DNA from: Deltaproteobacteria bacterium
GTDB lineage: Bacteria; Desulfobacterota; Syntrophia; Syntrophales; Smithellaceae
Direction: 5' to 3'
NCBI GenBank assembly: GCA_011046295.1
Contig: DSAV01000043.1
Span: 1-5,318, forward strand
DNA length: 5,318 nucleotides
The stretch's first letter is position 1; each line of letters opens with the position of its first letter. Both the position numbers and the translations under genes were made by a program. Below the pieces are notes generated by a model. The model was not told the origin of the DNA and searched no databases. It saw only the letters and a list, made by a program, of their open reading frames with translations. Shown here in pieces: positions 1 through 5,318 of this stretch.

Positions 1-113
1 GCCCGGGGATAGCCGTAAAAGCCAACCGCATAGCCACCGATAATCAGGTATTCAATTTCCTTTGAGTTCAGCAATTTCAAAAACTCTTTGAAGTCCCGCG
101 GAAATTCGATCAT
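1..113 (-). CDS. Nucleotidyltransferase-fold protein, N-terminal fragment (3' end beyond the window)
   Basis: Thirty-seven complete codons are visible, opening at an ATG (111-113) and running off the left edge without a stop. The peptide begins MIEFPRDFKEFLKLLNSKE and continues EYLIIGGYAVGFYGYPR. This is the start typical of small nucleotidyltransferase-fold proteins (Pol beta superfamily, AbiEii-like or DUF6036-like): a short amphipathic helix, a hydrophobic strand, then the GGYAV turn, followed in the family by a D-x-D metal-binding pair that would lie off-window. Members are predicted to transfer a nucleotide to a protein or RNA target, and some are toxins of toxin-antitoxin pairs; which applies here is unknown. 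The gene starts inside the end of the upstream small gene in another frame, sharing 62 bases. An AAGG about 12 bases upstream is only a weak ribosome-binding site, so translation may depend on coupling to the upstream gene. The family call is fairly secure; the exact subfamily is not. Confidence 0.72.
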   Translation of the reverse strand, partial: MIEFPRDFKEFLKLLNSKEIEYLIIGGYAVGFYGYPR

Positions 114-252
114 GCCCAAACATAACCTTTCTCATAAACTCGATGGCTTCCATTCTTTCGGCGGCACTACGGTTTTGCCAATCCGCTTTATCATCTGCTT
201 TGTATAAATCAACTACTTCAAAAACGTTTCTGTTAATTTTTTCTTCGACCAT
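52..252 (-). CDS. Small conserved-type partner protein of the nucleotidyltransferase (66 aa)
   Basis: A 66-residue, charged, soluble protein with no signal peptide or membrane segment. It starts at ATG 250-252, with AGAGG (257-261) four bases upstream, a slightly short but usable spacing. The pattern is VFEVVDLYK near residues 10-18, then a tryptophan (W25), AAERMEAIEFMRKVMFG around 30-46, and LQRVFEIAELK near the end. From memory this layout (a DLxxxDxxxW part, an ERxxAxExxR helix and a terminal LQR motif) recurs in short proteins encoded just upstream of nucleotidyltransferases like the one that follows here. The function is not established; by position it could be an antitoxin or partner subunit, which is inference. 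Its last 62 bases also encode the start of the nucleotidyltransferase in a different frame. It lies 148 bases downstream of purF on the same strand and probably has its own promoter. Confidence 0.7.
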   Translation of the reverse strand: MVEEKINRNVFEVVDLYKADDKADWQNRSAAERMEAIEFMRKVMFGHDRISAGLQRVFEIAELKGN

Positions 253-319
253 TCGCCCTCTTTATCCCCGTAAAAACCGGTGGCATAAAAAATCATGTCA
301 GGAAAGCACGCTATTCTCA

Positions 320-361
320 CTAATTATCTGAAATAATAGCACATTATTATGATTAACTAAA
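320..361 (-). promoter_or_regulatory. Candidate promoter within an AT-rich dyad upstream of the nucleotidyltransferase pair
   Basis: The 148-base gap 253-400 is very AT-rich and holds no gene. On the minus strand TATTAT (333-338) resembles a -10 box; 16-17 bases upstream is a weak -35 (TTAGTT or TTTAGT, 355-361). The box lies inside an interrupted dyad centred on base 340: inner arms AATAAT/ATTATT (332-337 and 343-348) and outer arms at 320-326 and 354-360 that pair in five of seven positions plus wobbles. A symmetric site over a promoter would suit an autoregulated accessory pair, but AT-rich DNA produces such matches by chance. There is no GC stem or T-run, so it is not a convincing purF terminator. 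Confidence 0.25.
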
Positions 362-400
362 GATTAAATTTCGGTTTAAAATTATGTGAATTAGCTCAAT

Positions 401-1822
401 TTACTTCATTTCCATGCAAAACTTGTCTATCTTTTCCGGCGGGACGATGGGGTAAATGCCTGTATAGCAGGCAAGGCAGAAATTATCCCTGCCCAGGCCG
501 GTGGCGCGGGTCATGCCGTCAAGCGTCAGATAATGCAGGGAGTCCAGGCCGATGAATTCGGCGATTGCTTTTTCGTTTTCCTTGACAGAGGCGATCAATT
601 CTCCCTTGGAGGAAAAATCAATGCCGTAGGGACAGGGATAAACTGTCGGAGGGCAGCTTACCGCCATGTGGATTTCTTTTATGCCAATTTTGCGCAAACT
701 CTGCACGCGGTTGCGGCTGGTCGTGCCGCGGATAATCGAATCTTCCACAATCAGAACTTTTTTATTTTCCAGTAAGGGCTTTACCGGATTGAGTTTTACG
801 CGCACGGCAAAATCACGCATGGGCTGAGTGGGCTGGATAAAAGTGCGTCCCACGTAGTGATTACGGATCATCCCCATTTCAAAGGTAACATTGCTTTCTT
901 CCGCGTAACCCAGCGCGGCGTAATTTCCGGAATCGGGAAAAGGCATCACAATTTCCACATCCGGCTTGTATTCGCGCGCCAGTTCATGGCCGAGACGCTT
1001 GCGGCACAGATACACATTCTGGCCGAAAATCTGGCTGTCGGGACGGGCAAAATAGATGAGCTCAAAGATGCAGTGACATGTTTTAATTTTGGGGAAAGGT
1101 TTTAGACTTTTTAAACCTTTCGCGTCGATGATAATAATTTCTCCCGGCTCGACATCGCGAACATACTGCGCGCCCACCAGATCAAAGGCGCAGGTCTCGG
1201 ACGCAATCACCCAGGAGCCGTTTAGTTTTCCCAGCGCCAGCGGCCGGAAACCGCGCGGGTCTCGCGCGGCAATTATTTTATCGCGGGTAATCATCACCAG
1301 ACAGTAAGCGCCTTCGATACGGGATAGAGAGGCAGTTAACGCCTCCTCCAATCCCTTTTTCAAATGATGCGCCATCAGATGAATGATGACTTCGCTGTCC
1401 ATCGTTGATTGAAAAATCGAGCCGCTGTCTTCCAGTTCCTGACGCAATTTTTGCGCGTTGAGAATATTGCCGTTGTGCGCCAGCGCGTAATATTCTTCGC
1501 CAAAATGAACCAGAAACGGCTGGGCGTTGGAAATATTGGATGAGCCGGTGGTGGAATAGCGCACGTGACCGATGGCGAGCGATCCGGGAAGTTTCTGCAA
1601 AGTAGGTTCTTTGAATACTTCCGAGGCCAGCCCCATGCCCTTATGCTCGTAAACCTGACAGCCGTCAGAGCAGACAATGCCTGCCGATTCCTGCCCGCGA
1701 TGCTGCAGAGCGAAAAGCCCAAAGAAAGTCACGCGGGAGGCGTCTTCATGTCCGTAAATAGCGAACACTCCGCATTCCTCGCGGGGATAATTGGATTCGT
1801 TTAGATTATTGCTGGGATACAT
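401..1822 (-). CDS. purF: Amidophosphoribosyltransferase (glutamine PRPP amidotransferase), Fe-S type
   Basis: Catalyses the first committed step of purine synthesis in the cytoplasm: glutamine plus PRPP to 5-phosphoribosylamine. From ATG 1820-1822 it is 473 residues, normal for the family. A 16-residue propeptide (MYPSNNLNESNYPREE) precedes C17, the nucleophile exposed by self-cleavage, in CGVFAIYGHED. The class II glutaminase domain follows, with HRGQESAGIV (41-50), HVRYSTTG (86-93), HNGN (116-119) and D142. The C-terminal phosphoribosyltransferase domain carries the PRPP loop VLIVEDSIIRGTTSR (356-370). Cysteines at 249/251, 397, 449 and 452 (the last two in CLAC) match the four ligands of the [4Fe-4S] cluster in Bacillus-type PurF, so this is the oxygen-sensitive Fe-S class rather than the cluster-free E. 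coli type. The start was chosen for its GAGAGG site seven bases upstream and its propeptide length. An in-frame ATG at 1843 adds seven residues and overlaps the upstream stop as ATGA. The gene follows carB and the DUF559 insert on the same strand. Confidence 0.97.
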   Translation of the reverse strand: MYPSNNLNESNYPREECGVFAIYGHEDASRVTFFGLFALQHRGQESAGIVCSDGCQVYEHKGMGLASEVFKEPTLQKLPGSLAIGHVRYSTTGSSNISNAQPFLVHFGEEYYALAHNGNILNAQKLRQELEDSGSIFQSTMDSEVIIHLMAHHLKKGLEEALTASLSRIEGAYCLVMITRDKIIAARDPRGFRPLALGKLNGSWVIASETCAFDLVGAQYVRDVEPGEIIIIDAKGLKSLKPFPKIKTCHCIFELIYFARPDSQIFGQNVYLCRKRLGHELAREYKPDVEIVMPFPDSGNYAALGYAEESNVTFEMGMIRNHYVGRTFIQPTQPMRDFAVRVKLNPVKPLLENKKVLIVEDSIIRGTTSRNRVQSLRKIGIKEIHMAVSCPPTVYPCPYGIDFSSKGELIASVKENEKAIAEFIGLDSLHYLTLDGMTRATGLGRDNFCLACYTGIYPIVPPEKIDKFCMEMK

Positions 1823-1829
1823 ATAAAAA

Positions 1830-1835
1830 CCTCTC
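1830..1835 (-). promoter_or_regulatory. Ribosome-binding site of purF
   Basis: GAGAGG on the minus strand, seven bases before ATG 1820-1822. It decides the purF start in favour of the shorter protein. It lies five bases beyond the DUF559 stop codon (1840-1842), so ribosomes ending the nuclease gene would stop almost on top of it. Confidence 0.7.
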
Positions 1836-1839
1836 AACT

Positions 1840-2220
1840 TCATACAGAGACTTCCCCACCCTTGACGGGAGGGGATTGAGGGGCGGGAGATAAACATCTA
1901 TCTCTTATAATTGCTAATACACCATCCATATTTTTCAGCACTTCATTATTCCAAAACCTTATTACTTGAAACCCCTGATGCCTAAGGTAATTGTCTCTCG
2001 CCATATCATTTTCTTTGCACTCTGAATGCTGACCTCCGTCTACTTCAATAATAATTCTTTTTTCGAAACAAACAAAATCAACAATATAATTATCAATCGG
2101 CTGCTGTCTTCTGAATTTAAATCCGCCTAATTGTCTCATTCGCAGGTGTTTCCAGAGCAATTGTTCCGCCTGCGTAGGCCTCTTTCTGAGAACTTTCCCT
2201 AAAGCCGTCCTTTTTTCCAC
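1840..2220 (-). CDS. DUF559-family (Vsr-like, PD-(D/E)XK) endonuclease-domain protein
   Basis: About 126 residues, spanning one complete DUF559 domain, a relative of the very-short-patch-repair endonuclease. Visible landmarks are the N-terminal RKRPTQAEQLLWKHLR helix (12-27), GGFKFRRQQPI (32-42), YIVDFVCF with D48, IIIEVDGGQH with E59, D61 and H65, and GFQVIRFWNNEVL (83-95). The acidic residues are the expected metal-binding site, so the nuclease core looks intact; the substrate is unknown. Start choice: GTG 2218-2220 has GGGGAGGG (2229-2236) eight bases upstream; a TTG at 2238 adds six residues but has almost no room for a ribosome-binding site. Residues 111-124 (SPAPQSPPVKGGEV) are encoded by the left inverted repeat, so the tail is repeat-derived and probably not part of the domain. 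G+C is about 37% over 1891-2220, clearly below purF and carB, indicating later acquisition. It sits between the carB stop and the purF leader, with no functional tie to either. Confidence 0.9.
   Translation of the reverse strand: MEKRTALGKVLRKRPTQAEQLLWKHLRMRQLGGFKFRRQQPIDNYIVDFVCFEKRIIIEVDGGQHSECKENDMARDNYLRHQGFQVIRFWNNEVLKNMDGVLAIIRDRCLSPAPQSPPVKGGEVSV
1851..1889 (+). repeat. Left inverted terminal repeat, hairpin-forming
   Basis: A 39-base C/G-rich unit around the core CCCTTGACGGGAGGGG (1859-1874), which is identical to the reverse complement of the right copy (2240-2255). It folds on itself: CCCCACCC (1854-1861) against GGGAGGGG (1867-1874) with a TTGAC loop, seven of eight pairs and one A/A mismatch. 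The unit is asymmetric; the inner shoulder is a second G-rich run (TTGAGGGGCGGG). It encodes the nuclease's C-terminal tail. Confidence 0.9.
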
Positions 2221-2224
2221 TTTA

Positions 2225-2264
2225 CTCGCCCTCCCCAAACCCCTCCCGTCAAGGGAGGGGGTAG
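2225..2264 (-). repeat. Right inverted terminal repeat, perfect 8-bp hairpin
   Basis: The inverted partner of the left copy, 40 bases. CCCCTCCC (2240-2247) and GGGAGGGG (2253-2260) form a perfect eight-pair stem with a five-base loop. It lies between the carB stop (2275) and the nuclease start. No T-run follows on the minus strand, so it is not a standard intrinsic terminator; it could protect the carB mRNA end or modulate read-through. Its inner shoulder, GGGGAGGG (2229-2236), is well placed as the nuclease's ribosome-binding site. Confidence 0.9.
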
Positions 2265-2274
2265 AAGGTGTAGG

Positions 2275-5200
2275 TCATTTTTTATGATACTCCTGCAGTG
2301 GGCAGACCTGCCAATCTTCTTTTTTCAATTCCTTAACCGCTTCGCACAGGGCGCGCGCGCCCGCGATGGTTGTCGTATAGAGAATATTATAAGTAAGAGC
2401 GCCATGGCGGATGTGATAGGCGTCACGCGATGATTTACGCCCGACACTGGTGTTCACCACCATCTGAATCTCGCCGTTTTTGATGTAATCCACAACATGC
2501 GGACGCCCTTCACTTACTTTGGCAATAGCCTGCGCCTTCACGCCGGAATTTTGCAGATGTCTCGCCGTACCGCCTGTCGCCAGAATTTTAAAACCAAGTT
2601 CGGCGAAAGTCCGGGCGACATCCACAATTTTTTCTTTATGATACTCATGCACGCTGATAAACACAGAGCCGGACGTGGGCACTTTGAAACCGGCGGCCAT
2701 CTGCGATTTGGCAAAAGCCATTCCAAACGAATGATCGATGCCCATCACCTCGCCTGTTGATTTCATCTCAGGACCCAGCAGAATATCAACTTCGGGAAAA
2801 CGATTGAATGGGAAAACCGCTTCTTTCACTGATATATGCTTGGGGATAATTCTTCCGGTAAAGCCCAGCTCCGCCAAGGTTTTGCCCAGCATGACTTTGG
2901 TCGCAAGTTTCGCCAGCGGCACGCCGATGGCTTTGCTGACAAACGGCACGGTGCGCGAGGCGCGCGGGTTCACTTCCAGCACATAGAGCCTGGAGTCTTT
3001 AATCGCGTACTGAATATTCATAAGGCCAATGACGCTAAGCTCGGAGGCCAGCATTTTGGTTTGTTCTTCAATGAGCGTGATAATGCCCTCCGGAATCGTT
3101 ACCGGCGGCAGAATGCACGCGGAATCACCGGAATGAATGCCCGCCTCCTCAATATGCTCCATGATACCGGCCACAACAGTTGTTGTTCCGTCGGAAAGCG
3201 CGTCCACATCCACTTCGATGGCGTCTTCCAGAAATTTATCAATGAGAATCGGATGCCCCGGCGATACCAGAAGCGCTTTGTCCATAAAGCTTAGCAGCGT
3301 CTGCTCGTCATAAACAATTTCCATGGAGTGGCCGCCCAGCACGTACGATGGACGCACCAAAACCGGGTAGCCGATGCGTGACGCCGCCCGCAGGGCTTTT
3401 TCCACATCCATAGCCGTGTCGTTGTCCGGCTGATTAAGCTTAAGTTTTTGCACGATTTCCTGAAAGCGGTCGCGATTTTTCGCGCGGTCAATGGCATCAG
3501 GTGTTGTGCCGATAATCGGCACGCCCACCGCTTCCAAACCGCGGGCGAGATTCAGCGGCGTCTGGCCGCCGAACTGAACAATAACACCATCCGGCTTTTC
3601 CGTCTGGATGATGTGCAAAACATCTTCCAGCGTCACCGGCTCGAAAAACAATTTATTCGATGTGTCGTAATCGGTGCTGACCGTTTCCGGGTTGGAATTG
3701 ATCATGATGCTTTCCACGCCTTCTTCGCGAAGCGCAAAAGAAGCATGCACGCAGCAATAGTCAAATTCGATGCCCTGTCCGATGCGGTTGGGGCCGCCGC
3801 CGATAATGGCCACTTTTTTCTTATCCGAAGGCCGGGTTTCGTTTTCCTGCTCGTAGGTGGAATAGTAATATGGGGTGTAGGCTTCAAATTCCGCAGCGCA
3901 GGTATCAACAAGCTTGTAAACCGGAAATATGTTTTCTTGCGCCCGCCAGTGCCTAATCTCTGTTTCACTTTTATTCCAAAGAGCGCCCAGCGCACGATCG
4001 GAGAAACCCATCTGCTTGGCGGCGCGTAAAAGTTCGGCGGAAGGCGCGACTTTCTTCAACTCATCCTCGGCGGCAAGAATATCAATTATCTGATGCAAAA
4101 ACCAGGGATCGATTTTTGTCATTTCATAAACTTCATCCACGGAGAAGCCTTCGCGCAACGCTTCCGTCGTGTAAAAAAGCCGCAGGGAATTGGGTTTGAT
4201 GAGTTTTGCTTTGAGCAGGGTTTTTCTTTCTTGCTCATCGTCGGGAAGTTGTTGGCCAAAACCGAACCGGCCGATTTCCAGCGAACGAATAGCTTTTTGC
4301 AGCGCTTCCTTAAAAGTGCGGCCGATGGACATTGTTTCGCCCACCGATTTCATGGAAGTGGTCAGAAAATCTTCCGTCTCCGGAAATTTTTCAAAAGTCC
4401 AGCGCGGGATTTTCACCACACAGTAATCAATGGTCGGCTCAAAGGAAGCCATTGTTTCGCGCGTGATGTCGTTGGGAATCTCGTCAAGCGTGTAGCCGCA
4501 GGCGAGTTTGGCGGCGATCTTGGCGATGGGGAAACCCGTGGCCTTGGAAGCCAGCGCCGAAGAGCGCGAGACGCGCGGATTCATCTCCACCACGATCATC
4601 TCTCCGGTCTGGGGATGAATGGCAAACTGCACGTTGGAACCGCCTGTTTCCACACCAATTTCGCGCATAATGGCAATCGCGGCGTCGCGCATTATCTGAT
4701 ATTCACGATCCGTAAGCGTTTGCGCCGGAGCGACGGTAATCGATTCCCCCGTGTGCACGCCCATCGCGTCGAAATTTTCTATCGAACAGATGATGACAAC
4801 ATTGTCGGCACGGTCTCGCATCACTTCCAGTTCATATTCTTTCCAGCCCAGCACCGATTCCTCCAGCATGACTTCGGTAATCATACTGGCCTCGAGCCCC
4901 GCTTTGGCGATTTGCATCAGCTCTTCGCGGTTGTAAGCCACACCGCTGCCGGTGCCGCCGAGCGTGAAGGAAGGCCGCACAATGATGGGAAAACCGATTT
5001 CTGAGGCTACGCCCAGAACTTCATCCATGCTGCGCGCAAAGCCGCTTTTGGGCACGCGCAGACCAATCTTTTCCATGGCGGCGCGGAATTTCTCGCGGTC
5101 TTCGGCTTTGTGAATGACTTCGAGAGAAGCGCCGATCATCTCCACATTGTATTTTTTCAGCACTCCGTTTTCGGCAACGGCTACGGCGGTGTTAAGACCG

Positions 5201-5318
5201 GTCTGACCGCCCAAAGTTGGCAAAAGCGCGTCCGGCCGCTCTTTGGCGATGATTTTTTCCACCGCCTCCGGTGTGATTGGCTCCACATAGGTGCGGTCGG
5301 CCATTTCCGGATCGGTCA
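2275..5318 (-). CDS. carB: Carbamoyl phosphate synthetase, large subunit (5' end beyond the window)
   Basis: Makes carbamoyl phosphate from bicarbonate, ammonia delivered by the small subunit CarA, and two ATP, for pyrimidine and arginine synthesis. The frame is open to the right edge: the residues before the methionine at 5302-5304 read TDPE, the usual TDPEMAD motif, so that methionine is internal and about 60 residues are missing, including the first glycine-rich loop. Numbered from that methionine: carboxyphosphate half with an ATP-grasp domain at about 65-340 (RPSFTLGGTGSG at 110-121, metal-binding VEMNPRVSRSSA at 239-250); oligomerisation domain about 345-495; carbamate-phosphate half from IGGGPNRIGQGIEFDYCC (501-518) with its ATP-grasp (RPSYVLGG 651-658, LEVNPRASRTVPF 776-788); C-terminal MGS-like allosteric domain about 878-1009, with ATGGTA (909-914) and VVNTS (949-953) at the UMP/IMP site, so feedback by UMP is likely. 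No frameshift or gap. One oddity: H659 where VLGGR is usual. Confidence 0.98.
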   Translation of the reverse strand, partial: TDPEMADRTYVEPITPEAVEKIIAKERPDALLPTLGGQTGLNTAVAVAENGVLKKYNVEMIGASLEVIHKAEDREKFRAAMEKIGLRVPKSGFARSMDEVLGVASEIGFPIIVRPSFTLGGTGSGVAYNREELMQIAKAGLEASMITEVMLEESVLGWKEYELEVMRDRADNVVIICSIENFDAMGVHTGESITVAPAQTLTDREYQIMRDAAIAIMREIGVETGGSNVQFAIHPQTGEMIVVEMNPRVSRSSALASKATGFPIAKIAAKLACGYTLDEIPNDITRETMASFEPTIDYCVVKIPRWTFEKFPETEDFLTTSMKSVGETMSIGRTFKEALQKAIRSLEIGRFGFGQQLPDDEQERKTLLKAKLIKPNSLRLFYTTEALREGFSVDEVYEMTKIDPWFLHQIIDILAAEDELKKVAPSAELLRAAKQMGFSDRALGALWNKSETEIRHWRAQENIFPVYKLVDTCAAEFEAYTPYYYSTYEQENETRPSDKKKVAIIGGGPNRIGQGIEFDYCCVHASFALREEGVESIMINSNPETVSTDYDTSNKLFFEPVTLEDVLHIIQTEKPDGVIVQFGGQTPLNLARGLEAVGVPIIGTTPDAIDRAKNRDRFQEIVQKLKLNQPDNDTAMDVEKALRAASRIGYPVLVRPSYVLGGHSMEIVYDEQTLLSFMDKALLVSPGHPILIDKFLEDAIEVDVDALSDGTTTVVAGIMEHIEEAGIHSGDSACILPPVTIPEGIITLIEEQTKMLASELSVIGLMNIQYAIKDSRLYVLEVNPRASRTVPFVSKAIGVPLAKLATKVMLGKTLAELGFTGRIIPKHISVKEAVFPFNRFPEVDILLGPEMKSTGEVMGIDHSFGMAFAKSQMAAGFKVPTSGSVFISVHEYHKEKIVDVARTFAELGFKILATGGTARHLQNSGVKAQAIAKVSEGRPHVVDYIKNGEIQMVVNTSVGRKSSRDAYHIRHGALTYNILYTTTIAGARALCEAVKELKKEDWQVCPLQEYHKK

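Larger units (their letters stand above)
1851..2264 (-). mobile_element. Candidate small mobile element: DUF559 nuclease gene between inverted hairpin repeats
   Basis: About 414 bases bounded by matching inverted repeats, holding one AT-rich nuclease gene and nothing else. The shared 16-base core, the similar shoulders on both sides of it and the composition break at the edges support a discrete insert between carB and purF. I see no target-site duplication. The match may extend outward, since TACA precedes the repeat by four bases on both sides (1843-1846 and, inverted, 2269-2272). There is no transposase; any mobility would rest on the nuclease or on a helper elsewhere. Alternatives are homologous exchange between pre-existing repeats, or a repeat pair that is merely a processed mRNA structure. 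Confidence 0.55.

Noticed and set aside
143..331. Plus-strand 62-codon frame over the small partner gene and its leader
   Set aside because: Antisense to a better-supported gene, with a low-complexity S/K-rich translation and no family resemblance.
1375..1722. Second minus-strand frame inside purF (115 codons)
   Set aside because: Out-of-frame shadow of the purF glutaminase domain; the purF frame carries all the conserved motifs without interruption.
1823..1897. purF start at 1897
   Set aside because: The extra residues up to 1843 are read from the inverted repeat and nuclease tail region in another frame, would overlap the nuclease gene, and are not needed for a normal PurF; the GAGAGG site favours 1822.
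2240..2260. Right hairpin as an intrinsic terminator of carB
   Set aside because: The stem is strong but no run of T follows on the minus strand, and an inverted copy of the same unit occurs at the other end of the insert, so a repeat identity explains it better.
1851..2264. CRISPR-like or IS-type structure
   Set aside because: There are only two repeat copies, in inverted orientation, with a gene between them rather than spacers; no transposase motif is present.
2836..4029. Other plus-strand open frames opposite carB (2836-3294 and 3448-4029)
   Set aside because: Antisense shadows of carB, with no ribosome-binding site or family resemblance.
4093..5004. Long plus-strand open frame (303 codons) opposite carB
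   Set aside because: It lies wholly antisense to a conserved carB segment, its translation shows no recognisable domain and it is rich in H, R and F, as expected for the complement of a GC-biased gene.

Overview
The window looks like a chromosomal stretch of a Gram-negative, probably anaerobic, bacterium of the Deltaproteobacteria/Desulfobacterota type. The evidence is indirect: a large-subunit carbamoyl phosphate synthetase gene (carB) sits directly beside an iron-sulfur-type amidophosphoribosyltransferase gene (purF), an adjacency I recall from that group, and the two housekeeping genes are moderately GC-rich with AT-rich insertions between them. Genus cannot be determined from this sequence.

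Everything that can be supported is on the minus strand, so transcription reads from high to low coordinates. Order in that direction: carB (2275-5318, its first ~60 codons lie beyond the right edge); a small AT-rich insert with a DUF559 (Vsr-like, PD-(D/E)XK) nuclease gene (1840-2220) bracketed by two inverted, hairpin-forming, C/G-rich repeats (1851-1889 and 2225-2264); purF (401-1822); a 148-base AT-rich gap (253-400) with a possible promoter inside a dyad; then a small conserved-looking protein (52-252) whose end overlaps the start of a nucleotidyltransferase gene that runs off the left edge (1-113).

CarB makes carbamoyl phosphate for pyrimidines and arginine. PurF takes the first committed step of purine synthesis. 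Both consume glutamine-derived nitrogen, so co-transcription would tie pyrimidine and purine supply together. The DUF559 cassette does not belong to this metabolism. Its base composition (about 37% G+C by hand count over 1891-2220), the matched inverted ends and its position squeezed between the carB stop and the purF ribosome-binding site suggest a small mobile or REP-like element in which a nuclease gene travels between two copies of a palindromic repeat. The repeats also encode the nuclease's C-terminal tail and supply candidate ribosome-binding sites. This is the most interesting part of the window. The nucleotidyltransferase pair at the left edge is a second accessory module, of a kind often compared with toxin-antitoxin pairs, with an unusual 62-base dual-frame overlap.

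No tRNA, rRNA, CRISPR array, riboswitch or convincing intrinsic terminator was seen.
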